Shown: piece after piece, positions 55,007 through 63,310 of the stretch
Position numbering within the stretch: the stretch's first letter is position 1
Layout of the letters: every line of letters starts with the position of its first letter
NCBI RefSeq assembly: GCF_003966125.1
Contig: NZ_RXMA01000003.1
Location: 155,495 to 219,494, forward strand
Source: Azospirillum griseum
GTDB lineage: Bacteria > Pseudomonadota > Alphaproteobacteria > Azospirillales > Azospirillaceae
Direction of reading: 5' to 3'
Length of the DNA stretch: 64,000 bases
Program-made: the position numbers and the translations under genes
Notes under the pieces: model-generated
Database searches by the model: none
The model's input: the letters and a program-made list of their open reading frames with translations, nothing else
What the model was told of the DNA's origin: nothing

Positions 55007-55768
55007 ATGCCGAGCATTGATCTGAATTGCGACATGGGCGAGGGCTTCGGGGCCTGGGCGATGGGCGACGACCGGGCGATGCTCGACATCGTCACCTCGG
55101 CCAACATCGCCTGCGGCTTTCACGCGGGCGACCCGTCGATCATGGCGGACACGGCGCGGTTGGCGTTTGAGAAGGGCGTGCGCATTGGCGCGCATCCCGG
55201 TTTCAACGACATCCTCGGCTTTGGCCGCCGCAACATCCAGGGCGACAGCCCGGCCAGCATCGAGCGCATGGTTGCCTACCAGATCGGCGCGTTGCAGGCC
55301 TGCGCCGCGCTGTCCGGCCACCGCGTCACCCATGTCAAGCCGCACGGGGCGCTCTACAACATGGCGGCGGTGGATGCGGACATGGCCCAGGCCATCGCCC
55401 GCGCGGTCAAGGCGGTCGATCCGGCGCTGCTGTTCGTGGTCCCGCCGCTCAGCGCCATGGACCGGGCGGGGGACGCGGTGGGGTTGCGGGTGGTGCGCGA
55501 GGCGTTCGCCGACCGCACCTATGAGGATGACGGGACCCTGACCCCGCGCAAGATCGCCGGATCGGTCATCCATGTGCCGCAGTTGGCGGCGGAGCGGGTG
55601 GTGCGGATGGTGCTGGATGGCGCGGTGACGAGCCGCCACGGCAAACGCCTGCCCATCGTCGCCGACACCATTTGCGTCCATGGCGACACGCCGACGGCGG
55701 TGGCGATGGCGGCGGCGGTGCGCAGCGCGCTGGAGGCCGCCGGTGTGACGGTGCGCGCGGTCGAATGA
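55007..55768 (+). CDS. pxpA: 5-oxoprolinase subunit PxpA (LamB/YcsF family)
   Basis: A 253-residue subunit: [14 protein letters not shown] at the N terminus, [27 protein letters not shown] and [10 protein letters not shown] are family hallmarks. It completes PxpABC. A GGAGGGTGAAG ribosome site precedes the ATG at 55007. It is the last gene of the rightward operon, converging on the MarR-type gene 4 bp away. Confidence 0.95.
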   Translation: MPSIDLNCDMGEGFGAWAMGDDRAMLDIVTSANIACGFHAGDPSIMADTARLAFEKGVRIGAHPGFNDILGFGRRNIQGDSPASIERMVAYQIGALQACAALSGHRVTHVKPHGALYNMAAVDADMAQAIARAVKAVDPALLFVVPPLSAMDRAGDAVGLRVVREAFADRTYEDDGTLTPRKIAGSVIHVPQLAAERVVRMVLDGAVTSRHGKRLPIVADTICVHGDTPTAVAMAAAVRSALEAAGVTVRAVE

Positions 55769-55772
55769 ACCG

Positions 55773-56282
55773 TCAGAGCGAGGTGGCGGCCCGCGCGGCC
55801 TGGTCGTAGATGCCCGACAGCGCGCGCAGCAGGTTGGCGGCCTCACCGATCTGCTTGTGATCGACGGTTCCCAGCGCCTCCAGCGAGCGCAACAGGCAGT
55901 CCTCGCGGATGCTGCGGTAGCGCTCCACCGCCTGCCGACCGTCGTCCGACGGGCGGTAAGTCACTTCCTTGCCGCGCTTGCCGCGTTCGACCAACCCCAG
56001 CCGGTGCAGCTTCTTCAGGGCGTAATTCACGATGTGGGTGTCTTCGATGTTCAGGACAAAGCTGATGTCGGCCAGACTCTTGTCGCGGGCGCGGTGGGTG
56101 ACGCTGTGCAGAAGCAACACCTCCAACGCCGACAGCTCCGGCAGGCCCGCCGCCGTCATGCAGCGCACCACCCAGCGGTGAAAGGCGTTCCCGGCGACGA
56201 TCAAGCCATATTCGAACTCGCTGGTCTCGCTGCCCTGGTCCGACACCAGATGGGAGGACGACACGATCGGTTGAGCGTTCAT
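55773..56282 (-). CDS. MarR-type winged-helix regulator
   Basis: A 169-residue regulator. The winged helix spans about 60-125: LSALEVLLLHSVTHRARDKS, LADISFVLNIEDTHIVNYAL, KKLHRLGLVERGKRGKEVTY. It faces the pxp operon and may sense its substrate. The ATG at 56282 is chosen; an in-frame ATG 16 codons upstream (56330) adds a hydrophobic stretch with no better ribosome site. Confidence 0.82.
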   Translation of the reverse strand: MNAQPIVSSSHLVSDQGSETSEFEYGLIVAGNAFHRWVVRCMTAAGLPELSALEVLLLHSVTHRARDKSLADISFVLNIEDTHIVNYALKKLHRLGLVERGKRGKEVTYRPSDDGRQAVERYRSIREDCLLRSLEALGTVDHKQIGEAANLLRALSGIYDQAARAATSL

Positions 56283-56430
56283 CGGGTGGTTTTCTTTCGT
56301 CAAGCCACCGATCGCCAGCGAAAGACGCATGGTTTCGGGGGTGAATCCGCAATCTTGCTTGGCAATTTATCGACAATTCGCCGTCGTCTCAACCGGAACC
56401 GATGGTCCGGCGGGCGATGGTGATCCCGGT

Positions 56431-56454
56431 TCGGATGGCCAGCGGTCCATCCGA
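56431..56454. promoter_or_regulatory. Perfect inverted repeat upstream of the MarR-type gene
   Basis: TCGGATGG and CCATCCGA arms with an 8-nt spacer, about 150 bp upstream of the MarR start. Candidate operator. Confidence 0.4.
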
Positions 56455-56571
56455 AGACGTCGGCTGTCCTCGTCCCCCTGTCTGTCTGGGGATGGTCGCG
56501 TCACTCCTCCCGACTGCAACGGGTCCGTCGCTCCCCCGCGCCGGACCCGTCTTTTTGCCCGCCGCCGGACC

Positions 56572-56590
56572 ATCGCGGGCCGGGACTCCA
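56572..56590 (+). repeat. Distal iteron-like copy upstream of panD
   Basis: ATCGCGGGCCGGGACTCCA matches the origin iteron at 42430 except at two of three positions in the variable centre. It is isolated, about 14 kb from the origin. Confidence 0.5.
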
Positions 56591-56723
56591 TAGGCGGTTT
56601 GGCGGGGGAGACGGGTTTGTGTTGCGCCGCACAAACATCGCTTGCCCTTTCCACCATGGGCGCTACAAACACACCCTTTCGACCACAGACGGTATGGTCA
56701 CGGACGATTCGGGGGAGGCGTCG

Positions 56724-57170
56724 ATGATTAAGGTGGTACGGGCGAAGCTGCATTGCCTGCGGGTGACGGACGCCAATTTGAATTACCAGGGGTCGATCAC
56801 GCTCGATCCTGAGCATTGCGAAGCGGTCGGCATCGTGCCGCTGGAGTTCGTGGAGATCTGGAACAAGAACTCCGGCACCCGCATCAGCACCTATGTGATT
56901 TATGGCGAACGCGGCTCGCGCGCCTGCGTGCTGAACGGGTCGGCGGCGCGCAGTTGCCAGCCGGGGGACGAGGTGATCGTCGCCGCGTCCTGGTATTGCC
57001 AGCCGACGGAGGTGGCGACGCTGAAGCCGCGCGTCCTGACCTTCCACGCCGACAACAGCGTCGACAAGGCGCTGCATTACGACGTCACCGCCCTGGAGGA
57101 GGGGCGCTATGGCTTTGCCATCCGCGATGGCCTGATCCCGGAACCGGCCCCGGAATCAGAACGGGTCTGA
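56724..57170 (+). CDS. panD: Aspartate 1-decarboxylase (PanD)
   Basis: A 148-residue pyruvoyl enzyme that makes beta-alanine from L-aspartate for pantothenate and CoA. The self-cleavage site Gly-Ser is in LNYQGSITLDP near residue 22-23; EIWNKNSGTRISTYVI and AARSCQPGDEVIVAA follow. A GGGGGAGG ribosome site lies 6 nt before the ATG. It has about 20 extra C-terminal residues compared with E. coli PanD. It stands alone; panB and panC are not in the window. Confidence 0.92.
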   Translation: MIKVVRAKLHCLRVTDANLNYQGSITLDPEHCEAVGIVPLEFVEIWNKNSGTRISTYVIYGERGSRACVLNGSAARSCQPGDEVIVAASWYCQPTEVATLKPRVLTFHADNSVDKALHYDVTALEEGRYGFAIRDGLIPEPAPESERV

Positions 57171-57197
57171 GGGCGGCTTTCCGGCGCTGGGGGGCCG

Positions 57198-57791
57198 TCA
57201 GCGCCGCATCGGCGCGGCCCGGCGGACCAGACGGCGGTCGAGGTCGCCGGACCCGACCGTCGGTTCGCCCAGGCTCTGCATGGCAAAGGCGAAGGTGTCC
57301 ATCACCCGGTCCAACACGATCTCCTGATCGTCCGGGCGGCGGCTGACGGCGATCACCGCGTGTCCGGCGGCGCGGGCCACCGTGGCGTCGGCGCGCAGCC
57401 CGCGCACGCCCCAGCCTGACAGCGCGGCCTTGCAGCGGAACAGCTCGGCGGTCAAGCAATCCCGGCCCTGGTTGCGGCCCACCACATAGGCGGCGGCCAC
57501 CGCCAGCGGGGCCAGCAGCCCATCCCAATCCAGGCAATCCTCCCGCGACACCCAGACGCCGCCGACCGAACAGGGGGCGGCCCCGATGGCGTGGTCCAGA
57601 CCGGCGCGGAAGGCGCGCAGCGTGGCCGCTGCGGCAAGCGCGGGCATTGGCTCCACCCGGCGGCCGTCGGGCATCAGCATCAGGCGCCCCGCCCATTCGG
57701 TGGCGGGCGGAAGCTGTTCGGTCAGGCGGGCGACCAGCGCCGCGCGGGCGGCGGCAAACGGAACGACCTCGGGCATCGGGCCTTGTCGCAT
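57198..57791 (-). CDS. Hypothetical protein
   Basis: A 197-residue protein with no recognised family. It is Ala/Arg rich, with a hydrophobic middle (LLAPLAVAAAYVVG), four cysteines (PCSVGG, DCLDW, DCLTAELF, RCKAAL) and a C-terminal acidic-to-basic helix. Codon use matches genuine genes of the window. It is convergent with panD. The start is uncertain: GTG 57794, ATG 57791 or ATG 57776 (weak AAGG upstream). Confidence 0.6.
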   Translation of the reverse strand: MRQGPMPEVVPFAAARAALVARLTEQLPPATEWAGRLMLMPDGRRVEPMPALAAAATLRAFRAGLDHAIGAAPCSVGGVWVSREDCLDWDGLLAPLAVAAAYVVGRNQGRDCLTAELFRCKAALSGWGVRGLRADATVARAAGHAVIAVSRRPDDQEIVLDRVMDTFAFAMQSLGEPTVGSGDLDRRLVRRAAPMRR

Positions 57792-57986
57792 CACGGGGTG
57801 GGGAAAGTGGGGGTGAAGAAGCCGCAGGGCGCGGCGTTTGTCAAGATTCTGGACGATTGGGTTTCAATCAGGGCGGGTTCAGGATTTTCCAAATTAGGGC
57901 TTTTCACACCCTATGGTAAAAAATGCATCGGCTTTCATTTTTGTTCTTGCCAGGTCCGGAAATCACCCTTATAAGCCGCACTCCGT

Positions 57987-58062
57987 TCCCGGTTAGCTCA
58001 GTTGGTAGAGCAGCGGACTGTTAATCCGCTTGTCGCTGGTTCGAGTCCAGCACCGGGAGCCA
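57987..58062 (+). tRNA. tRNA-Asn (GTT)
   Basis: A 76-nt cloverleaf with TCCCGGT/ACCGGGA acceptor arms, D-loop GCTCAGTTGGTAGAGC, anticodon GTT at 58020-58022, T-arm GGTTCGAGTCC and an encoded CCA end. It lies 3 bp ahead of tRNA-Asp, and both are probably processed from one transcript. Confidence 0.96.
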
Positions 58063-58065
58063 GAC

Positions 58066-58142
<77 letters not shown>

Positions 58143-58303
58143 CTTTCCTGAAAAGCGTCCCCCCTTGCTGGGGGAAACCCCCACACAAGTTGCACGTTTT
58201 GGCGGCTGCCCTGCCGGGCGGTTTCGCGCTACCATGCTGTGTTCGCCGCGTGCCAATCGCCGCCCGAATGCAAGGGGCGGCCCATCCGTGGGAGGATCGT
58301 CTC

Positions 58304-59050
58304 ATGCGTCTTTCGGGCAAGGTTGCCGTCGTCACCGGTGGCGGGTCGGGGTTCGGGGAAGGCATCGCGCGACGCTTCGCGGCGGAAGGTGCCCGCGTCA
58401 TCGTCGCCGATCTGGACGAGGCCGCCGCCGGGCGGGTCGCTGATTCCCTGGGCGAGTCCGGTCTGGCCGTCCGCGCCGACGTCGCGGTGGGCGAGGATTA
58501 CGAGGCCATCATCTCCGCCGCTGTCGGGGCCTATGGTCGGCTTGACATCCTCATCAACAACGCCGGTTACACCCACCGCTATGGCTCGATGCTGGAGGTG
58601 GACGAAGCCACCTTCGACCGGATTTACGCCGTCAACGTCAAATCGATCTATCACAGCGCCATCCACGCCGTGCCGGTGTTCCGCGACCAGGGCGGCGGGG
58701 TGATCCTGAACATCGGCTCCACCGCCGGGCTGCGCCCGCGCCCCAACCTGACCTGGTACAACGGATCGAAGGGCGCGGTCATCACCCTGACCAAATCCAT
58801 GGCGGTCGAACTGGCCCCCGACAAGATCCGGGTCTGCGCCATCAACCCGGTGGCCGGGGAAACCGGGATGCTGCACCGCTTCATGGGGCAGGATTCGCCC
58901 GAACGGCGGGCGCAGTTCCTCGCCTCCATCCCGGCGGGGCGGCTCTCCACCCCGGCGGACATCGCCAACGCCGCGCTGTATCTCTGCTCCGACGAGGCGG
59001 AGTTCCTGACCGGCGTCTGCCTGGAGGTCGATGGCGGGCGCTGCGTCTGA
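58304..59050 (+). CDS. SDR-family oxidoreductase (glucose 1-dehydrogenase-like)
   Basis: A 248-residue classical SDR: cofactor loop VVTGGGSGFGEGIARRF, Asp in VIVADLDE favouring NAD, NNAGYTHRYG, catalytic Ser in NIGSTAGL and Tyr-x3-Lys in WYNGSKGAV. The C-terminal FLTGVCLEVDGGRCV is typical of 3-hydroxyacyl or polyol dehydrogenases. GGGAGGATC precedes the ATG at 58304. It is monocistronic after the tRNA genes; the substrate is unknown. Confidence 0.9.
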   Translation: MRLSGKVAVVTGGGSGFGEGIARRFAAEGARVIVADLDEAAAGRVADSLGESGLAVRADVAVGEDYEAIISAAVGAYGRLDILINNAGYTHRYGSMLEVDEATFDRIYAVNVKSIYHSAIHAVPVFRDQGGGVILNIGSTAGLRPRPNLTWYNGSKGAVITLTKSMAVELAPDKIRVCAINPVAGETGMLHRFMGQDSPERRAQFLASIPAGRLSTPADIANAALYLCSDEAEFLTGVCLEVDGGRCV

Positions 59051-59108
59051 TCTGGGGGCTGACGCACAGGCTCGGGATTCGTTCGGGGCATCGAACACCG
59101 GAGCGGAT

Positions 59109-59136
59109 CGCGTCAAACCGGAAAGGATTTGACGCG
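59109..59136. terminator. Hairpin between convergent SDR and binding-protein genes (1)
   Basis: Perfect 9-bp arms CGCGTCAAA and TTTGACGCG with a 10-nt loop, 59 nt after the SDR stop. Confidence 0.5.
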
Positions 59137-59165
59137 TGAACCGGCCCGATCGATCAAGGCGCAGA

Positions 59166-59200
59166 GCACCGCGCGCTGTTTCACGGTGAGAGCGCGGTGC
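59166..59200. terminator. Hairpin between convergent SDR and binding-protein genes (2)
   Basis: Perfect 9-bp arms GCACCGCGC (59166-59174) and GCGCGGTGC (59192-59200) with a 17-nt loop, on the side nearer the leftward gene, whose transcript it may end. Confidence 0.5.
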
Positions 59201-59262
59201 GTCCGCCGGTGTGCGTTCCCGGCACCGGCGGGGGCGGCCCCTCTCCCCCGCCCACCATGTCC

Positions 59263-60303
59263 TCAACGCATCGGCAGGGAATAGACCAAGCCGCCCTTGG
59301 TCCACAGATTGTTCATCCCGCGTTCGAGCTTGATCGGACTGCCTTGGCCCAGATTGCGTTCGAAGCTTTCGCCGTAATTGCCCACGGCCTTGATGATGTT
59401 GTAGGCCCACCGCTCATCGACGCCCAGCGCCTTGCCGAAACCGGGCTTCACCCCCAGAAAGCGGGCGACCTCCGGGCTGGGGCTGTCGAGCAGCCGATCC
59501 ACCGTGGCCTGGGTGATGCCCAGCTCTTCGGCCTCGATCATCGCCGACAGGGTCCATTTCACCAGATTGAACCATTCCTCGTCGCCCTGGCGGACCATCG
59601 GCCCCAGCGGTTCCTTGGAAATGCGTTGAGGCAGGATGATGAAGGCGCTGGGATCGGGGGCGTTGGTCGCGCGGATGGCCGCCAGCTGTGAGGCGTCGGT
59701 GGACAACGCGTCGCAACGGCCGGAGAAGAAGACGCCCGCCAGTTCGTCCACATTCTCGATCACCACCGGGGTGAAGGCCATGCCGCGCGTGCGGAAATAA
59801 TCGGCCATGTTCTGCTCGCTGGTGGTTCCCGGCATCACGCAGATGGCGGCCCCGGCCAGCTTGTCCACATGGTCCACCCCCAGCGCCTTCCGGACCAGGA
59901 AAGCCTGGCCGTCGAAGAAATTCACCCCGGCCATGTTCAGGCCCAGCGCGGTGTCGCGCGTCAGCGTCTGGGTGGCGTTGCGGGTCAGCACGTCAACCTC
60001 GCCCGATTGCAGGGCGGTGAAGCGCTGCGCCGAGGAGGTCGGCACGAATCGGGCGCGGGTCGGGTCGCCGAACATCGCCGCCGCGATGCCCCGGCACAGA
60101 TCGATGTCCAACCCGGTCCAGCGGCCCTGCTGGTCGGGAGCGGAGAAGCCGGACACCCCGATGTTGACGCCGCACACAACGTGGCCGCGTTGCTTCACCG
60201 CGTCAAAGGTGCCGCCCGCCCGGGCCGGGCCACTGGCCCCCAGGGCAGCAAACAGCGCGCAGGCCGCGCCCAGGGCGCGCAGAACAGTGCGTCGGACGAT
60301 CAT
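59263..60303 (-). CDS. General L-amino-acid-type ABC substrate-binding protein (AapJ-like)
   Basis: A 346-residue periplasmic protein with a signal peptide (cleavage near ARAGG, residue 30). The mature start TFDAVKQRGHVVCGVNIGVSGFS and DLCRGIAAAMFGD, TRNATQTLTRDTALGLNMAGVNFFDGQ in the AapJ/BztA style identify the family. No permease or ATPase genes adjoin, so it may supply a transporter encoded elsewhere. It is the last gene in a leftward run behind a LysR gene. Confidence 0.9.
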   Translation of the reverse strand: MIVRRTVLRALGAACALFAALGASGPARAGGTFDAVKQRGHVVCGVNIGVSGFSAPDQQGRWTGLDIDLCRGIAAAMFGDPTRARFVPTSSAQRFTALQSGEVDVLTRNATQTLTRDTALGLNMAGVNFFDGQAFLVRKALGVDHVDKLAGAAICVMPGTTSEQNMADYFRTRGMAFTPVVIENVDELAGVFFSGRCDALSTDASQLAAIRATNAPDPSAFIILPQRISKEPLGPMVRQGDEEWFNLVKWTLSAMIEAEELGITQATVDRLLDSPSPEVARFLGVKPGFGKALGVDERWAYNIIKAVGNYGESFERNLGQGSPIKLERGMNNLWTKGGLVYSLPMR

Positions 60304-60352
60304 GGTCGCATCTCCGGTTGGTCGGGGAACAGGTCAGGGATGGTGTGGGTGG

Positions 60353-61285
60353 TCACGCGCCCGGCGCGCCGCCCACCAGCAACGGAATCGGGGCCGGGGG
60401 GCGGTTGGTGAGGTGGCTCCAGACGCCGACCACCGACGGCGCGGCCTTGCGCAGGGAGCGGTAGAGCCGGACATCCAGCGGGCTGACAACATCGGCATCG
60501 CCCAGCGTCACCAGGGCGCCGCTGGACAATTCGCGTGGAATGGAGCTTTCCGGCAGCCACGCCGCGCCGTGCCCTTCAAGCGCCATCGCCTTCAGCGCTT
60601 CGGCCATTGGGTTCTCGTAAAAGACCTCCAGATGGCAGCGCCCGGCGATCCGCTCCATCAGATGATCGACGACCCGACCCAGCAGGCAATCGGCGGTGTA
60701 GGCCAGCAGCCGCAACGGCTCCGCCGGGGTTCCGGGGAAACGGCGCGCCTCCTCGGGTGTGGCCACCAGCAACAGCCGGTCGCGGGCCAGCGTCAGCGAC
60801 GGGTAGAGCGCCGGATCAAGCAGGATCGGAACCCGGTCGTGCCCGTAGCACAGCAGGAAATCGCAATCCCCTTCGGTCAGCGACTCCACGCAATCATGCA
60901 GGTTGCCCGGCATCATCCGGGTGTTCAGCGGACCAAGCGCGCGTTCCACCTCGCGCAGCCAGCGGGGAAAGAAGGTCATGCTGAGCGTGTGCAGAGCGGA
61001 AAAGCGGATCGCGGCCCCGGCCCGGCTGCGCGCGCCGCGAAACTCGTCGCGCTGGCGGTGCATGGCGGTGATGAAGTCCTCCGCCACGCTGCGAAAGGTT
61101 CGACCGGCGTCGGTCAGGGTGGTGGGGTAGGTGCTGCGGTCGATCAGGTCGGCTCCCAGCCACAGCTCCAATTGACGGATGCGGCGGCTGAAGGCCGGTT
61201 GGGTGACGTTCCGTTCCTGAGCGGAGCGCGAGAAGCTCCGCGTGTTGGCCAGACTGACGAAGTCCTCAAGCCATTTCAGTTCCAT
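60353..61285 (-). CDS. LysR-family regulator, HypT/YjiE-like
   Basis: A 310-residue LysR protein. The N terminus MELKWLEDFVSLANTRSFSR and RNVTQPAFSRRIRQLELWLG closely resembles E. coli HypT, as do the short effector segments MGRL-like LLGRVVDHLM and GHGAAWLPESSIPRELSSG. HypT senses hypochlorite by methionine oxidation; whether this homologue does so is unknown. ATG 61285 is preferred over a GTG four codons upstream. It sits between two binding-protein genes on the same strand. Confidence 0.87.
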   Translation of the reverse strand: MELKWLEDFVSLANTRSFSRSAQERNVTQPAFSRRIRQLELWLGADLIDRSTYPTTLTDAGRTFRSVAEDFITAMHRQRDEFRGARSRAGAAIRFSALHTLSMTFFPRWLREVERALGPLNTRMMPGNLHDCVESLTEGDCDFLLCYGHDRVPILLDPALYPSLTLARDRLLLVATPEEARRFPGTPAEPLRLLAYTADCLLGRVVDHLMERIAGRCHLEVFYENPMAEALKAMALEGHGAAWLPESSIPRELSSGALVTLGDADVVSPLDVRLYRSLRKAAPSVVGVWSHLTNRPPAPIPLLVGGAPGA

Positions 61286-61322
61286 GGGACCGTCCACCCG
61301 TCCGGTTGCCGCCGCCGTGCCG

Positions 61323-62123
61323 TCACTCCGCCGTTTGCAGGTTGTGGCGGGTCAGGATCGCCTTGATCGTGCCCGACGCCTTCAACGTCGCCAAGGCCGC
61401 ATCGAAGGCGTCGGCGTCGGCCTGGGTGACGCTTTTGCGCGACAGCCCGATGCCGTAGAGGATTTGCGCGCCGTCGCCAACGAAGGCCAGACCCGTGATG
61501 CCCTGCTTGGCGATGATGTCCTGTCCGACGTCGCGGTTGATGAAACCGACGGTCTTGTCGCTGAAGCGCCCGACCGACAGCTTTTTCAGCAGGGCGTCGT
61601 TGGCGACCTCCATCTGGATCTCACCGCCGCCCGCCTCCTTGATGATCCGTTCGGCCACCGCCGAGGTGCCCGAGGGGCCATAGACGGCGATGGAGCGGTC
61701 CTTGACGCTGGCCGGGCCGCTGTAGCTCCACCCGGCGTTGGCCGGGGCGACGAAGGAGTAGGCGGAGCGCACAATCGGTTGGGTGATGAAGAATTTCGCC
61801 TCCCGCTCCGGTGAGCGCAGCATGGAGAAAATGCCGCTGACCTCACCGGACTCGGCCATGTCCAACGCCCGCCGCCAGGGCAGCACCTGGATCTCGCAGC
61901 TCTTCTTCATCGCCGCGCAGAGGGATTCCACCACCTCCGTCATGGGGCCGGCCGCCTTGCCCTGCGTTTCGTAGGAGAAGGGGGCAAACTGCTCCGTCAC
62001 GAAACGATAGTCCGCCGCGCCCGCGTGGCTGGTCCAGGATCCGGCGAGAAGCGCACCGCCGAGCAACACCGTGCGCAGCCGGGCGCGTGGGGAGGAAAGG
62101 AACGTGGGCATGGGAAGGGGCAT
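61323..62123 (-). CDS. Family 3 extracellular solute-binding protein
   Basis: A 266-residue periplasmic protein with a signal peptide (about 1-35, cleavage near HAGA-AD). The mature part YRFVTEQFAPFSYETQGKAAG and VLPWRRALDMAESGEVSGIFSML resembles the protein at 52340-53104 (similar PWxRAL segment), an amino-acid-binding fold. AGGAGA lies 7 nt before the ATG at 62123. It is 37 bp ahead of the hypT-like gene. Confidence 0.87.
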   Translation of the reverse strand: MPLPMPTFLSSPRARLRTVLLGGALLAGSWTSHAGAADYRFVTEQFAPFSYETQGKAAGPMTEVVESLCAAMKKSCEIQVLPWRRALDMAESGEVSGIFSMLRSPEREAKFFITQPIVRSAYSFVAPANAGWSYSGPASVKDRSIAVYGPSGTSAVAERIIKEAGGGEIQMEVANDALLKKLSVGRFSDKTVGFINRDVGQDIIAKQGITGLAFVGDGAQILYGIGLSRKSVTQADADAFDAALATLKASGTIKAILTRHNLQTAE

Positions 62124-62303
62124 CGGGAGTCTCCTGGTGTGTCCGGTCGGCCTTGCGCTTGAGCGCTGGGATTGTGTGTTGAGGGGTGCTCCAATGGTAT
62201 CAGCAAAACCAAGATATGTAATGAAGCTGTAAGAGAAGCGGCGAATTTTGCGGTTCGGAGTGAACAGGGCGACCAATAATTCCATTGATGGATGCGAATT
62301 TTA

Positions 62304-63122
62304 TCAAAATGAGGACAGGTCTGAACCCGGTGTTTGTTTGTGTTGACGAAATGTGAACAGGTTTGTGTCCGATGTTGATCCCAGTGTGGCGGGGGTGCGG
62401 TGTGGACGTTCATGTGTCCACCAATCAACGCAGTGCCGCGCGAGCGCGGCGGTGGCGTCGAGGAACAGCGGGGTGGCGGGGGGATCGGCGTCGGCCAGGG
62501 CCAGCGGGATTTCGGTGCAACCCAGGATCAAGCGCTGCGCGCCAACCGCGCGCAGCCGCTCCACGACCCCGCGCAACAGATCCCGCGCCTCGTCGATCTG
62601 CCCGGCCTTCACCCGCGCGATGGCCGGCATGACGCGGTCGGCCTGATCCTCTGGTGTGGGCGTGTGACAGACGAGACCGTGGTCGGCGAGGCGGCGCTGG
62701 TAGAAACCGGCGGTCAGCGTGCCGGTGGTGGCCAGCAGCCCCACCTGTGTCACCGTCGGTTGGTCGGCCTTTGCGGTGCTGTGGGTCAACGCCCACCGCA
62801 CGCTGTCGACGATGTGCAGGATGGGCACGGGGGACGCCGTTTGAAGATCACGGTGCCAGTGGTGAGCGGTGTTGCAGGGTATGGCGATGGCGCAGGCCCC
62901 GTTCTCCACCAGAAAACGCACCCCCGCGAGCAGAACCGGCAGCGGCGATGGACCATCACCCAAGATGCTGGCGCTGCGATCGGGAATTTGGGGAATGTTG
63001 TGCACCAGAGTTGGGATGTGGTCCTGGTCGGTTCTGGCGGGGGTGCTTTCGATGAACTTCCTTAAAAAGTCGGCGGTGGCCAGGGGGCCCATTCCACCCA
63101 ATATTCCGAAGATCGGCGGCAT
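62304..63122 (-). CDS. Aspartate/glutamate racemase family protein
   Basis: A 272-residue racemase. The N terminus IFGILGGMGPLATADFLRKF and the two catalytic cysteines, in AIPCNTAHHW and LILGCTEIPLAL, are present. It interconverts L- and D-aspartate or glutamate, or acts as a hydantoin-type racemase. The last about 35 residues lie in lower-GC sequence and look like an extension beyond the fold. GGAG lies 6 nt before the ATG at 63122. D-glutamate supply would connect it to the DUF1445/pxp locus. Confidence 0.9.
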   Translation of the reverse strand: MPPIFGILGGMGPLATADFLRKFIESTPARTDQDHIPTLVHNIPQIPDRSASILGDGPSPLPVLLAGVRFLVENGACAIAIPCNTAHHWHRDLQTASPVPILHIVDSVRWALTHSTAKADQPTVTQVGLLATTGTLTAGFYQRRLADHGLVCHTPTPEDQADRVMPAIARVKAGQIDEARDLLRGVVERLRAVGAQRLILGCTEIPLALADADPPATPLFLDATAALARHCVDWWTHERPHRTPATLGSTSDTNLFTFRQHKQTPGSDLSSF

Positions 63123-63196
63123 GTCACGCTCCACAGCGCCATCAGGCGCGGATCAATCTCGCTGTCTTGAGATTTAAAGCGTTTTTCTTGCGCTTC

Positions 63197-63237
63197 GGCC
63201 AATGCCGATATGGCCTCACTTCATGCCGAAACGGCAT
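63197..63237. promoter_or_regulatory. Double operator upstream of the racemase gene
   Basis: Two related dyads lie 21 bp apart: ATGCCGATATGGC (from 63202, imperfect) and ATGCCGAAACGGCAT (63223-63237, perfect). The first is embedded in a larger GGCCA/TGGCC repeat (63197-63215). The sites are 80-115 bp ahead of the racemase start and downstream of the aldolase gene. Confidence 0.45.
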
Positions 63238-63310
63238 AGAATGTTGGGGGGTGGAGATGGAACCTCCCTTTGTCCGTCAGCCACAGAGCAAGGCCGGGAC
63301 TGCTCTGGTG

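Larger units (their letters stand above)
56283..56723. other. Divergent intergenic region, marR-type gene / panD
   Basis: A 441-bp stretch without a supported gene. It contains three inverted repeats that could be MarR operators: GGCAATT-N7-AATTCGCC (56361-56382), CCGGAACC-GAT-GGTCCGG (56393-56411 region) and TCGGATGG-N8-CCATCCGA (56431-56454, perfect). An iteron-like 19-mer lies at 56572-56590. Confidence 0.45.
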
